From: Laburnicola sp. R22_1
Lineage: Eukaryota > Ascomycota > Dothideomycetes > Pleosporales > Didymosphaeriaceae
Direction: 5' to 3'
DNA: 64,000 bases
Assembly (NCBI GenBank): GCA_014281115.1
Contig: JACONQ010000008.1
Coordinates: 1,240,001 to 1,304,000, forward strand
Both the position numbers and the translations under genes were made by a program. The notes below the pieces were generated by a model, which was given only the letters and a program-made list of their open reading frames with translations, was not told the DNA's origin and did no database searches. Each line of letters begins with the position of its first letter. Position 1 is the first letter of the stretch. This document shows, piece by piece, positions 12,801-25,084 of the stretch.

Positions 12801-13910
12801 TTTTATCCCTTATAAAATTTTTCTAACTAATGGGTAGATAGATTATAAGAACGCGGTTATAATAAGCTCTAATAAAAGATAGACTTCTATAATACACTAG
12901 TCTCTAGCAATGTTTCTAATATATTAGAAGATATAAAGATCTAGCGAGTCTATATAGAAGCCTAATACTACACTTAGCTCGCTCTATTCTATTAGCTATT
13001 ATTGTAAGAGAGCAATCGGGCTCAATTGTTAAACAGGTTAAATTGCTATAATGAGAATACTAGGTGTCGCATACTACCTGTATGGCAGCGGTCCTAAGGG
13101 CGCGCTAGTACTACCTAATTGGGATTAGCGCGCGGGGTCGGATTAACGTCGGGCCGACCGGAGGTCCGATGGGCCGATGGGCGGCAATCCCTAATAATTA
13201 TTACTTTAGGAGTATATAAGTATGTGCTAAGGTCTATTAAGTTATAAGTAAATAAGTAACGTATTTTATTCTAGTGTTATATTACTAGCTTATAGTAGAA
13301 ATTATAATAACTATTATATATAGTATAAATATTAGAAAGAATATTCTAGAAATTTAATTTATAAAACTATTTTAAAGCGAGTGTAGTATTTAGTAAAGAA
13401 GTAGAAAACTAACAGTTTTAATTCGCGTGTTTAGTTTTATTACACAAGCCATAATTAGCTATATTATAGTATAGATAAGCCATTACTAAGGTTGTATCTA
13501 GCAAAGTAAGAACTTAATTCTAAGTTCTATATTAATTATAATCTTTTATCTTAGTTACTTTATTACTTTTCTAGAACATCCGCATCTAAAATAAGCCTAC
13601 TTAGATGTTTCTATTTTAGATTCACTATACTGCCCACATTTAACCTATTCTAGTATTATTTATAGTAGGGTTATTAATATCCTCTATTCTATAATTAGGA
13701 TATAACTTAAGAGAAAATATATAATAGTATTACTTTTTATAAATGTATAGTTATAGGTTTTTATTTCTGTAGATTATTTGGATAGTGCCTAAAAGTTAGG
13801 AAGATGCTACGTTTAATACTTATATAGATAATTAGTAGGGCTAGTTATTTGCACTATAAAAGATTAAAGATTTATTATATATATTTCTATAGCCATATAT
13901 AGTATTAGGG
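12801..13910. other. RIPed flank with a GC-rich island
   Basis: Mostly AT-rich RIPed sequence, interrupted at about 13040-13190 by a GC-rich island rich in GGCCGA/GGTCCGA-like words. The island is followed by a short segment with TATATAAG near 13211. No protein is recognised. The island may be part of an LTR or promoter whose CpG content resisted RIP, since RIP prefers CpA. I found no second copy, so LTR status is unproven. Confidence 0.4.
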
Positions 13911-14021
13911 ACGCTTAGAATATATAAGTAATAGTTAGTAATACTTAGTATATATATCTAATAGTTAGGACTTCTTAGAATATATATTTAATAGTAAGGT
14001 ATTAGGGTATATATCTAACTA
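13911..14021. repeat. 30-bp minisatellite
   Basis: Three exact-length 30-bp units at 13911-13940, 13941-13970 and 13971-14000, and a partial fourth to 14021. Shared words are CTTAG(A/T)ATATATA and TAATAGTTAG. The Gypsy element is inserted in the fourth unit, so the array was present before the insertion. Confidence 0.8.
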
Positions 14022-14022
14022 A

Positions 14023-14300
14023 TATAACGGTTCGTGGCTGCCTTCCTGCTAGTCATTCACCATTACCTTTCCTTTCACACCCTAATAGCGCCTTTCACCT
14101 TATAGAAGGCGCCTTTCCTAGTTAGTATTAGCGTGTGGTTCGCGTGGGCCTATGCCCTACGCCGCCCACTATATAAGTAAAGGCCCCTTAGTTTTCTTTC
14201 TTATCCCCTATCTTAGTATAGTCTTAATTTAGTTATCTCTTTTAACTATACTAGCTGTCCCTAAGAGGTTTGTCCTATAAGGCCGTGTACCGCCCTTATA
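14023..14300 (+). repeat. 5' LTR of the Gypsy element
   Basis: 278 bp, the same length as the 3' LTR and colinear with it. Differences are mostly C/T and G/A, as expected from RIP. The conserved core includes the words CCTTTCCTTTCACACCC and ACGCCGCCCACTATATAAG; the latter carries a TATA box near 14170. Confidence 0.95.
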
Positions 14301-14399
14301 TTATACTAAGATTAAATTTCTTTAGCTGTAGACGACGACATAATATCTACTCCTCCCTTAAGACACTGCCTATAGGCGGTTAAATTAGTAAAAGTTTTA

Positions 14400-14637
14400 G
14401 CTTACTAGGTTAGGCTAGAAGTGTGTTAGTTACTTTGGTGCTAGGCACTATTATTATACTACGCTAAGGTAGGTTAGGCCATCGCTTACTAGGTTAGGCT
14501 AGAAGTTTGTTAGTTACTTTGGTGCCAGGCAGTATTACTACACTACGCTAAGGTAGGTTAGGCCATCGCTTACTAGGTTAGGCTAGAAGTTGTTAGTCAC
14601 TTTAGTGCTAGGTAGTATTATTATACTACGCTAAGGC
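14400..14637 (+). repeat. 84-bp tandem repeat in Gypsy leader
   Basis: About 2.8 copies of an 84-bp unit starting at 14400, 14484 and 14568, each beginning GCTTACTAGGTTAGGCTAG. It lies between the 5' LTR and gag, where packaging or translation signals can sit in retrotransposons. The copies differ mainly by C/T and G/A plus a short deletion in the third. Confidence 0.85.
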
Positions 14638-15070
14638 CTACTTAGAGAGGTTGCTTACCTAGTTAGGCAGGGAGTTCCTAAATAAACAAACAACAATCAC
14701 TAAATAACAACTACTACGCTACACCTTACAGAGCCAACTTGCCTAATAACCTCCTTTTAGCGCTATTACAGCAAGGGCACAAGGCACAGAGCTAGGTCAT
14801 AGAGGTGACACAGAGGTCGAAGTTTTACACATTTTATCTCATACTTTATCTTTTACTAAATCTTTTCTTGGCTTAGACTGTGCGCTAGCTCGCACGCTAT
14901 ATAAGACCTGCCACCCTAGGTCTATTTGCTACACTCTCTCTGTAACCCCCACTTTGCTCTACCCCACTACTGCCCGCACTATAGCAAGCTGCCGCCCTTT
15001 AATTTAGGAGACTCCTAGAACGTTCCTAGCGTTCTCTCTACCCCCAGATAGTTCTGGGATCGATAATACA

Positions 15071-16930
15071 GAGGTGGACATTCGCCTGCACCCCGCTAAC
15101 GATAGTCTACACAACGCTCGCCTTAAGAAGATTCCTCCACTTAACCTCACTAGCAAGCTGTCATCTGTCTAGTGCGGAAAGCAGCTAATGGCTGGTCCCT
15201 AGACAACTAGTCGCTCTGCCTCTAGCCTAACAAAGAAAAAGAGCATTATTAAACTACTAAAAAAGGTCTACCCCAAAGGAATTCTTTATAACACATAGTA
15301 TAATCACTATATTGCTACACTTAAAGTGGACTAGCTAAGCGACGAATTTTTAACAGTAGACCTTAAGTGGCTTACGCACTAAGGCGAAGCTAAACTTAAA
15401 GCTGCTAGCAAGTACAACGCGTTTATAGGATAATTCTAGCTAGACTAATTAATTTAGCACGGCTTGGAAATAAGACAGTTACTTGCCACCTGTTAGCTTC
15501 GGGCTCGATATTGCTTTTCTTAAGGCCTATTTTTAGAGATAGCACTAGATTTGGTGATTAGGGCTATTATAAAGTCTAAAGAAGACCCTAAATAAAAGGT
15601 CCTTATTCGGGCTTTATGCGAGCGCGCTAATATGTTTAAATAAGCTTTTACTATACTTAAGGCAATAACACCTCATACTATAGGGTACGCAGTCTTAGAA
15701 GATTCCCACTTCTAGCCTAATATTGCCAATTACGCAGCTATTAGATAAAACTTGTTTAGCCCTAAGAAAGTTCTCCCCTCTATTAAAGATAGTTATAATC
15801 CGTAGCACCGCACTTAAGTCCCCTTAAAACCCCCTAGCCCAGGAACGCCCAATCTACTATATAGTTCACGCCGCCCTTAGGCGGCTAAGCGGAGCTCATC
15901 CCGCCCTACTGCGCCCCAACGTGCACCACAACATCCGCCCCAGCTTGCGGTGCCTACTCTGCAATAGGACGATACCTTTTACTACTCCCTAGTTCTAGGA
16001 CACGTACAAACCAAGCTCGCCAACAGCGCCTAGATTAATGTGCCCTAGGGCAGACACGTTTTGGCCGCCCTATCTAGTGTGTCTAAGCTAGGACGCTTCG
16101 CGAAGCTACCTAATGTTAACAAGTACTATAGAAAAGGTTAACCTGGCCCTAGTATTAAAGATTGGCTAGAGGATATGCGCAATAAGATCTACGTAAATGC
16201 GGACTATTACTAAGGCGATAATAATAAGAAAGATTAAGATAACTTTGCAGAAGCCATCCTTAGCCGCCTTAGAGGCGCGCCTTAAGAGGCAGCGCGAAAT
16301 TGGTGTTAGACAAATTAGGCCCTCTAAGAAGATTATAGACCTAAAGCACTCTTTAAATTTCTAGAAGAGACTTACTATAATCTCTTTACTTCCTAATAGG
16401 CATGTAAGAAGTTTTACAAGCTCTTCCTTTCTAATAGAATAGATGCCTAGACGTTTCTATAGACTTTTAAGAGCCTAGCTAGAAAAGGTAGACTAGATGC
16501 AAAGACCTAAAAGGACGAATTATAACTTAAATTAACTAGAAGTCTTAAGTTAATACTCTGGCGAGAGATAGAAGACCCTAATATTAACTACCTAGCAATT
16601 AAACGCCAAATAACTGCAGCCAGCTGCACTCTTTAAGATAACAACGTAATAACTCCTTTTTAGGCGCACATAAGGACTCCTTTCTAGGTATCACCCTCTA
16701 GATTACAGCCCTTATACGCGGCCCCTACCAAATTAGCACCCCACTCCAGACCCACTACTAATAATTAACCTACTATTTTCTTCTCCACCCTCTACAATTT
16801 GACTAGGGTGTAGTGTGTTTAGAACTACGCCTGTTTTAAGTGTGGCAAAGTAGGAAACAAACACTTGCGCTACTGCCCCTACACTAAGAAGACAGCTATA
16901 TAAGCGAATATAGACATAGCGGACGATTTG
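15071..16930 (+). pseudogene. Gypsy Gag (RIPed)
   Basis: Capsid/nucleocapsid protein that packages the element RNA. The frame from about 15071 stays the same up to the zinc knuckle at 16832-16876, which reads CFKCGKVGNKHLRYC and fits C-x2-C-x4-H-x4-C. There are many internal TAA/TAG stops. The region before the knuckle is Ser/Pro-rich and, further upstream, weakly capsid-like; no intact ATG was identified, so the start is approximate. The protease lies in a different frame, so Gag-Pol was either joined by frameshifting or has suffered an indel. I cannot decide between these. Confidence 0.75.
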
Positions 16931-17039
16931 GATTTAGACAAACTTAGTATTACCTACTACTCTAATTTGGAGGCAGGCGATTTGTTAGATAATAAGGCTT
17001 TAAATGCGCGCTACTAGACCACCCTAATCTAGTAGCTTA

Positions 17040-20000
17040 TATAGGAGCCACTAAACTAATTAACCTAGACAAACTGTAGTTCTAATTACGAAACGCAGAT
17101 ACTAAGCTAAAATTGTCGCCTATAGGCGGCAAAACAGTAAGGGTTCCTAAGCTATTTAGAGGCTCCTAACTAGTCCTGCCGGTGCAAATCGTATTCTAAG
17201 GATTGGCTCTCAGGTTGCGAGCCTTAATAGACACCGGTGCTAGCGCTTATAACCTTGTCGCTTTAAGGTATATAAAGGCGGTACGAAAATAGCTTAAAGC
17301 CAAACTCCTCCGCCTAAAGACACCAATCCTCCTTAAGAACTTTGCAGAGAAGAGAAGCGCGACAGTGAACACCTATTTCACAGCCTAGCTTAATATTAAC
17401 GGACGTAGCTTTACTATATAGTTTGTTTTTTATAACATAGGGGATTATAATCTTATTGTTAGTAGGAAATTTTTTAAGCAAGCTAATTGCCTAATTAACG
17501 CTTGGGACCGCCGCCTTTGTTAGAAAGATAATAAGAATCTAACCTTTGCTGGCAACCTTATCCTACTGTAGACTTTTCTCTCCACCCGACCCTTCCTACC
17601 AGGACGACGCCACTTAACGGGACGGCCTACTTAAAAAATAGGACTACACCCGCTAAAAGACTTGCTTATTAAAAGCTAACTAGAGCGTCTCTAAGAAAAT
17701 TTCTGTCTAGCTTCCTAACCCCACTATCTTGGTCATCGGAACGTACTTAAAGGCTTACTAGAAACTAAGCTATAAGGACAACTTTAATAGAGATAGTAGC
17801 GTAGAGGCTGTAGAGCTGTCTTTCTTAGACAAAGAGCTATCTAACAATAAGTCGCCTATTAGTCACCCTGTCCCCGCTATCTAAGGAAGCTACTAGCAAG
17901 ACTAGCCCCTAGGAATTATGCGGCAGAATCTGGGTATTACCTCTAGCCCTAGACCTAGAGACTGTAATCCTACTAGAGAAGCTAATCTAAGGATTAGATA
18001 GCTCTTGCAGGAATTAACTATTTAATTAGAACTACCCTAGCCAGAATAACCTAGGATAGCTTCCTTCTATCCTACTAAATTACTAATATAGAAGGAGAAC
18101 TTACAGAAGATAAATAATAAATTGCGTTTAGTAGACCCACTAGCCCCATAGGATCCAGCCAACCTCCTAGAACTCATTTAGGCGCTAACGCGGGAACAAT
18201 TGTACGCTACCGACTTTGACGTTAATATAGTAACCGCCGCAGCCTTCGCTTTAAATAGCGGCCACAAGTCCGACGCAATTATGGGTTGTACTAGCCCCTA
18301 CAAGCTGGCCAAACTTATTAAGGACTGCGAGAGCAAGATGCACGACCCAAAAAACAAGTCCTAAGCTAACCTACTCGCCGAAATAGAACAAGCGCTCCCC
18401 TGGCCAGGATACGCTGGAGCGGAGCCCGCCCATTTTTCAAAATTAGATTCTAACGCCCTTCTACCTTACTAAAAGGGCGTTAATTACTATGTTAACCTTA
18501 CTAAAGACCTGTCTACGCTTACTACCTCGCCTTTATATAGCATATCCTTAGAGCACCTTAAACTTCTTAAAGCCTATATTAACAACTATATTAAGCGCGG
18601 GTTTATTGTCCCTAGTAACGCCAGCTTCGCTTCGCCAGTGTTATTTACTAAAAAGCTGGGCGGAGGTTGGCGCTTTTGCATTAATTACCGCCGGCTTAAT
18701 GCCATTACTAAAAAGGACGTTACAGCGATTCTACTTATTAAGGAGACACTTATACGCCTCTCTAGAGCGAGACTTTTTACTAAGCTTAACATTCGCCAAG
18801 CATTCTACTAAATCCGGCTCACCCTAGAGATTGAAGCGCTGACTACTTTTCGAACCTAGTATAGAAACTATAAGTATAGGGTCTTACCCTTTAGTCTCTA
18901 TAATAGTCCTGCCACCTTTTAACAGTTTATTAATAGCGTTCTGGGCAATTATCTGGACGACTTCTATACTATATATATTAATAACATTCTTATCTTTTCT
19001 AAGGATTCCCTAGAACACAAAGAACACGTTTGCAAGGTTTTACTCTGCTTAAGAGACGCTAATCTCTAAGCTAATCTTAAGAAATGCGAATTCGCTGTAA
19101 TAGAAACTAAGTTTTTAGAATATATTATTAGCACTAAAGGAATCTATAAGGACCCTACGAAGACCGCCGTAGTTTGGGAATAGAAAGAGCCTACAACACT
19201 TAAGGTATTATAAAGCTTTTTAGGCTTTTGCAACTACTATTACTCCTTTCTTCCTTACTATAGGCGGGTTGTTCGCCCCCTAATTAAGCTGCTAAAAAAT
19301 AGTGCCTTCTACACCTTTAGAGACTAGGAATGTACCGCCTTTAAAGCTGCCAAGCAACTTATAGCCAGCAATATCCTAGTCTTATAGTACTCCTTATTTC
19401 GGATTACCCGCATAGAAACTAACTCTAGTAACAGCGTTAATGCGGGCTCTCTTAGTTAACTATAATCTAATAGTACCTAGCGCCTGGTTGTATGGTACTT
19501 AAAATTATTAAAGCCCGCTAAGTTAAATTATAACATTTATAATAAGGAAATGTTAGTAGTTATATGGGGCTTTTTAGAATAGAGAGCGTAACTAATTGGC
19601 CTCTAAACCACCGAGCCCTTTAATATTATTACTAATTATCGGGCCCTTAAGTACTTTAGCACTAAACGCAAGCTCTCTCCACAGCAAGCCTATTAGTCTA
19701 AGAAGCTGTCTAAATACTATTATTAAATTACGTACTAACCAGGCACCGCAAATATTATAGCTAATACGCTATCTAGGAAATAGGACAAGCTAAAGTCGTA
19801 GAAGGAGAAGGATTAAGAGGCTCGCACCTAGTTTTTTCTCCCGCAACTACTAGATACCGCCAAAGCAGCCCTTGGGGCTATTACAATTGCAGAGTAGAAG
19901 GAAGGAAAAGTCGATATAAGCCCTAAAGGAGCCCATCCTTACATACTTATTAATCGCCTACTATATACTAATTAAATATATAAGGTGCTTAAATCGCTCT

Positions 20001-21400
20001 AAAAAGCTGCCTGTTCTAAATTACTAGATTTTGCCCTTACCCCTTTAGGGTTGCTTCTCTATAAAGATCGCCTAGTAGTTCCCTCTATAGAGTTTCTCTA
20101 GACGCATCTAATTTAAACAATGCATACTTATTAGGTCACTGCCTATTCAGGTCTATAAAAAACTCTCTAGCTTTTACGCTAATTATATTACTAGAAGGGC
20201 ATAAACGCTAATATTAATAGGTACATCTCTAATTGCAAAGACTACTAGTGGAGTAAGCCCCTACTAAACAAAAAGCCAGGCTTGTTACACCCACTTCCTA
20301 TCCCTAAAAATATCTGGTAAGATGTCTTAATTAATTTTAAATTATTCTCTAAGAATAAGAAAGGGTATAACAACGCGATAGTATCTTGTTGTCGCCTGTT
20401 TAAGCGTGCCTTTTCTATACCCTGCTGCAAGATAGTCACGACTAAACAAGCCGCCAATCTCTACTATTAGTACATATTTAGAGTCTTTGGCCCCCCTTAA
20501 TTAATTATCTCTAACCGCGGCCCCTAGTTTATTTCCGCTTTTCTGGCTGCTTTGTGTAAGCTTATAGGTATTAAGCAACTTCTCTCTATAGCGCGGCATC
20601 TATAAACTAATGGCCAAACTAAGATTATAAATTAGTACCTTAACTAGCGTCTGTATCCGTTTATTAACTTTTATTAAGACAACTAGTTAGATTTACTACC
20701 TAGCATAAACTAGGCCCAAGCGATACTGCCCTATAACAGCACTAGAGTTTCGCCTTTTAAGATTAAGTTCGGGTATTAGCCATACTTTCACTAGGACTAG
20801 CGCAAGCATACCCAACTAGTTACCAAATCTCTAGACAACGTTACTTTAGAAAAGGCTAAGGCGTAGGTTAAGGCCTGTGCCAAAGCCTGCGAATTTGTCT
20901 ATAACACCGCCCACGCTAATATGTCTACTGCCTAGGAAATACAATTAGAGCAGGCTAATAAATATAGACAAGCTATTAATTTTAACGTTAGGGATTAGGT
21001 CTTTGTTACCCCAAAGGGATTTATTATCAAACGCCTATTAGTTAAGTTAGATTATTAAATAAAAGAACCATACCTAATTGTGGGTAAGAAAGGCCACTTA
21101 TTTGTACTTAAACTCCTATAATATATAAGAGTTTATCTAGTGTTCCACGTTAATAGGCTTTAAAGGGATCTAAATAATCCCTTACTAGGTTAATTACAAT
21201 CTCTGGAACCACCTATTAAGGTAGACAGAGTTCCTAAATGGCTAGTTTCTCGCATCCTTAATAGCAAAGTAGACCGCGGAACACTAAAGTACTAGGCAGC
21301 GTAGGAAGGGCATAACTCTAACCTAACCTACTACCCTGCTAACAACTTTGTCAACTCTCCCCTACTAATCGAAGCTTACTATTAAGAGTACCCTAAGTGA
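17040..21400 (+). pseudogene. Gypsy Pol: PR-RT-RH-IN-chromodomain (RIPed)
   Basis: Protease motif LIDTGASAYNLV at 17224-17259. The RT has RFCINYRRLNAITKKD near 18671, and the YxDD box at 18974-18985 now reads YINN, so both catalytic Asp are lost. RNase H remnant ETNSSNS lies near 19420, expected from ETDSSDS. The integrase zinc finger region is near 20110-20250; the core has SNRGP near 20510, where Asp of SDRGP became Asn. A chromodomain follows from about 21220 (VPKWLVSRILNSKV, then KYY-like and YYPANNF). The stop is TGA at 21398-21400. Protease is in another frame than RT-IN, so at least one indel lies between about 17750 and 17930. The product would copy and integrate the element and target it to methylated histone. 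Confidence 0.9.
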
Positions 21401-22094
21401 GCTAGTCCACTAAAACAGTTGCCTATTTGGCTAGACGCTGTCCTCTAAGACACCTTTCTAAAGCCTATTCCTAAAGATAATGTGCCTGCAAAGACAGAGT
21501 CAAAGCGCTGTATTAGGTGTGCTTAGCTAGGTGCCTATCGCTTTTTAACACCTACACGCCCTTAGGCTCGCGCGCGTAACTAAATACCTATCGCTTTTTA
21601 GTACCCTCACACCTGGACGTCCCCACTACCGCCGGCAGCCCCTGTGGCTTTAGGAGCCGCCCTGCCCTAATTAAAAACTATATAGTTAGGTTAACACGTT
21701 TTTTAAAACGCTCTTCTATAGTACTAGGGAACCTTATGCAACACAATTGCGCCAGCGCGCAATAAACTAACTAGAAAATTTTTAGCTAACTGCGTTTTTG
21801 TATAGCGTTGGAGCTAAGAATGCGCTCTATTAGCGAAACACTAAACGCTAAGATGTGGTTTCTACCGCGTTTTTTTCACTAATCTACTAATTCACCCCTA
21901 ATAACTTTCCTTAATATCTCCACTAAATGGCACCCAAATTAAAAACCGAGGCCACCGCTGGAACCGTAGGGGCCTATTGCCCCTACTCTAGCCCTCTTTA
22001 GCTCTAAAATAGTGCTGGTTACGTTGAAAATCCGCCAAAACACACTATTTTTACGTATTTTTCTTCCTATTTTCAGGCCTTAAAAGGGGGGTTC

Positions 22095-22372
22095 TGTAAC
22101 AGTTCGTGGCTGCCTCCCTACTAGTCATTTACCATTACCTTTCCTTTCACACCCTAATAGCGCCTTTCACCTTATAGAAGACGCCTTTCCTAGTTAGTAT
22201 TAGCGCGTGGTTTGTGTAGGCCTATGCCCTACGCCGCCCACTATATAAGTAAGGGCCCCCTAGTTCTCTTCCTTATCCTCCATCTTAGTGTAGTCTTAAT
22301 TCAGTTATCTCTTTTAACCATACTAGCTGTTCCCGAGAGGTTTGCCCTATAAGGCCGTGTACCGCCCTTACA
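22095..22372 (+). repeat. 3' LTR of the Gypsy element
   Basis: 278 bp beginning TG and ending CA, less altered at its tips than the 5' copy. It is preceded by the polypurine tract and followed by the ACTAA target duplication. It contains the same ACTATATAAG box, near 22240. Confidence 0.95.
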
Positions 22373-22377
22373 ACTAA

Positions 22378-22834
22378 TAAGAACTATGCCTACTATACTT
22401 TACTAGACTAATTAAAAGTGTTAGAGCGTAGAATTATACCTACTACTTTAGCGCCCTTTAACTAATATATAGCACCTAAAGTAACTACGTTTCTATATTT
22501 ATAACCTTAAATATTTAGAATAGGCTCTATAATATGCTATACACGCTCTTTCTAATAAGGCTAAGATATTTCTACACTAGCTTACGTGTAGAGTACTTAT
22601 AAACTAGCCTATTTATATTCTATTAAGACTATAGGGTGTAGAAATCTATATAGAAAGTATATTCTATTTATAAGCATTTTTATACTAGCATCTTATATAT
22701 ATACTATAAACACATCTAGAATTATACTTTTATAACTTAACTTTATAAAGCCTTTTAAGTATATATTGCCTATTCTCTTACCTAAAATTAATATTCTTTA
22801 TCCTTATATATTATAATAGCCTTCTATTTAAATA
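22378..22834. other. RIPed DNA between Gypsy and Fot1-like element
   Basis: AT-rich with CA/TG depletion and no recognisable protein or repeat boundary. It is probably the continuation of the repeat that the Gypsy element entered. Confidence 0.6.
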
Positions 22835-22836
22835 TA

Positions 22837-24700
22837 ACGTGGTTTACTAGCGAGTGACCCACACTAGTAAGCGTGCCACCTTTGCTAAGACCCCACCAAA
22901 CCATTTTATTTATTATTAGACTGCGTCGCAACACTACTTAAAAATATATACTAAGTTAATGTATCTAATTTAGATTCTTTCTCTTTAACTCCCTGGTAGG
23001 TTTGCGTATTATATCTAGGTTGCCTACAGATGCCACAACGCTATTAAGTTAATGGCCCTATTATAGCGCGACTAGTACCTAATAACTATTTACCCTTCTT
23101 CTGTCCACTAGCGTCCTTAGGAGTGGCTAGCTAAGATTCCTCTACTACTATAAGTGATCCCTAATGCTGGATATACCTCCTTTTACGCGATTTTCGCCTT
23201 ATAGTCTTCTTAATTGTCTTGCAAAGGCCTGTACTTTTATCTAACACTAGTACCTAACTATGCATTGCACTTAGAGCGCCTTTTTTAAGCTTCTTAAGCA
23301 CCTGTATAGTTAAAGTTAGTAATAAATCGAAGTAATCTCTAATTCTCTTACAAACTAGTATTAATTGCGCCTTAAATTCGCGTAGGTTACTTGGTGTTTT
23401 AGACTTCTAGGTGGTAGGCTCTTTAATAGGCAGACTAGGTGTACGGATGCGGATGTTAAGGTGCTGCAACACCTTCTCTGGATTTAATAGGACTAGCCCA
23501 GTACCGCGAAAACTACCCTTAATTGTCTCTGCAGAAAAAACCTTTAAAAACGCAGTTTTAAAGGCTAGGAGAAACTTAATCTTTATAATGTGGGTTATTA
23601 GCTAACGCGCTAAGCCTAAGATCTTAGCACTATATGTCTTCTTTAGCGGGGAGAAATAGCCTACATCTAATAGCTGTAGTAGGTATAACAAATATAGCGG
23701 CATATAGAGAGTAATAATCTTATATTTCTTATAGTAATCCTAGAACTTAATTAAGTTATAGCTCTTATAGCTATTAATAACTAGCAGCTAATAGGTTCCT
23801 TTAGCGCGTCCCTTTATATGCGCGTTAAAGTGTTTTAACTACGCAATACCAAGCTTATTATTTGTCTAGCTGTTCTCGCTAACAGCGATTACCTAATCGC
23901 CAGGAATTAACGCGTCTTTGTACTAGGTGGAGATGTAACGCTTGCCAGCGTAGATAATAAAGGGAGGAATTGCCTATTTAGCAGCGCAAATACCCTAAAT
24001 TACTGTAATTTACTAGCGGTCGCCTGGCTGTATTAATTTGGGTTTCGCACGCCTCTCTAATGCTGTGACCATAAGCTAAGACCCTATAACCCCTATTAGG
24101 AAGCCTAATTTATTAAAGTTGTAGGTGTCCTTATTCGTAATGCCGTACTTGACTTTAATGCCCTCTATAAGCTTAAACCACGCATTTATAACCTTAGGAT
24201 CTTTCTATTATACTCTCTAGTTGTTATATAACTAAGACTAACGCGTTTTGACTTTATATCTGCGCTTAATAAACCTATCTATCTAGTTAATACTAATAAG
24301 TGGTTTTTCTCTCTGTAAACGTAGTAAATTAGCCATTATGCGGATTATAAGCTTTGTAGGAGAGAATCCACGCGTGTCTAGTTTAATTATATAATTAACA
24401 AGCGCCTGCTCCTTAAGGAGAGTAAAATTCTTTAATTTAGGTAGGTTATCGCATTGTGCAGTCATTCCGTTGCGTCTTTAATTAAGCGTTCTGCGATTAA
24501 CGTTATATAGCCCTGCTGCTGCTCGCTCTATAAGATTTAGATCTTGTTTAATAGCTCTAATAGCAATAAGTAACCGAGCTTTATTAGATAGCTTAGAAGA
24601 CATAGTAGGTGGTTGTATTATAATGGTATTATTAGTAATGGTGGGGTCTTGGCAAAGGTAGCGCGCTTACTAGTGTGGGTTACTCGCTAGTAAATCACAT
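22837..24700 (-). mobile_element. Fot1/pogo-like DNA transposon (RIPed)
   Basis: 1864 bp flanked by TA at 22835-22836 and 24701-24702. Inverted ends of about 60 bp start ACGTGGTTTACTAG on the left and ACATCACT-type RIP variants on the right (outer strand ATGTGATTTACTAG). The inner part contains TAAGACCCCACCA, shared with two further elements in the window. The left end holds two 17-bp-spaced units at 22846-22862 and 22863-22879, both starting ACTAG and ending CCAC. One transposase gene fills the element on the minus strand. Length, TA target and gene content fit the Fot1 group. Confidence 0.93.
22951..24603 (-). pseudogene. Fot1-like transposase (RIPed)
   Basis: 551 codons in one frame from ATG at 24603 to TAG at 22951, with many in-frame TAA/TAG. 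The N-terminus has a psq/CENP-B-like HTH segment (SNKARLLIAIRAIKQDLN; then KEQALVNYIIKLDTRGFSP). The DDE core is damaged: YNFNKLGF near 24115 (first Asp to Asn) and VINSYKSYN near 23765 (second Asp to Asn), while LLQLLDVGYF near 23670 keeps the third Asp. The C-terminal CCHC knuckle reads CGICRQPRYNTQTY, so its His and last Cys became Tyr. In the family this enzyme cuts and pastes the element into TA sites in the nucleus. Confidence 0.9.
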
Positions 24701-24702
24701 TA

Positions 24703-25082
24703 TAACTTTCTATCTTTTTATAGTAGAGTATAGTCTAAGTAGTTAAAGTAGAGTTACGTTTTATTAGTACCTTATATTATATAAAAGCAGCTTAAAGTTT
24801 TTACTTATCTTAAAACGCTATAAAGAAAGTTATAAAGAAAGCTATAAAGATAAGAATAAGTAGTACCCCTTTTTAAATAGTATATTTATAGTTATATAAA
24901 ACTATTATCGCTATTTCTTATATTAAGACTTATTTGTTATATCTAGCGATTAACTAAACCGCGTTCTAAATAATACTCTACAACTCTAAAAATAGTAGGA
25001 TAGTGCTTTTTAAACTATTAATAAAGATATTGCTAAGCGCAATCCCCTACTAGGAAAGAATAGCTTCCCTAATAACTTACTA
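24703..25082. other. RIPed intergenic DNA
   Basis: AT-rich RIPed sequence between two transposons. It contains a short direct repetition of TATAAAGAAAG(C/T) near 24820-24850. No gene seen. Confidence 0.6.
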
Positions 25083-25084
25083 TA

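Larger units (their letters stand above)
14023..22372 (+). mobile_element. complete RIPed Ty3/Gypsy chromovirus
   Basis: 8350-bp LTR retrotransposon bounded by two 278-bp LTRs and by the target duplication ACTAA at 14018-14022 and 22373-22377. The 3' LTR begins TGTAACAG and ends TACA; the 5' copy begins TATAACGG and ends TATA, so its TG/CA ends were changed to TA by RIP. A polypurine tract AAAAGGGGGG lies at 22082-22091 directly before the 3' LTR. Inside are Gag with a CCHC knuckle, then protease, reverse transcriptase, RNase H, integrase and a C-terminal chromodomain, an order and content typical of chromoviruses, which integrate into heterochromatin. Many TAA/TAG stops and a lost RT active site make it non-autonomous. 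14301-15070 is the leader and 21401-22094 the untranslated 3' internal part; no gene is seen in either. Confidence 0.95.
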
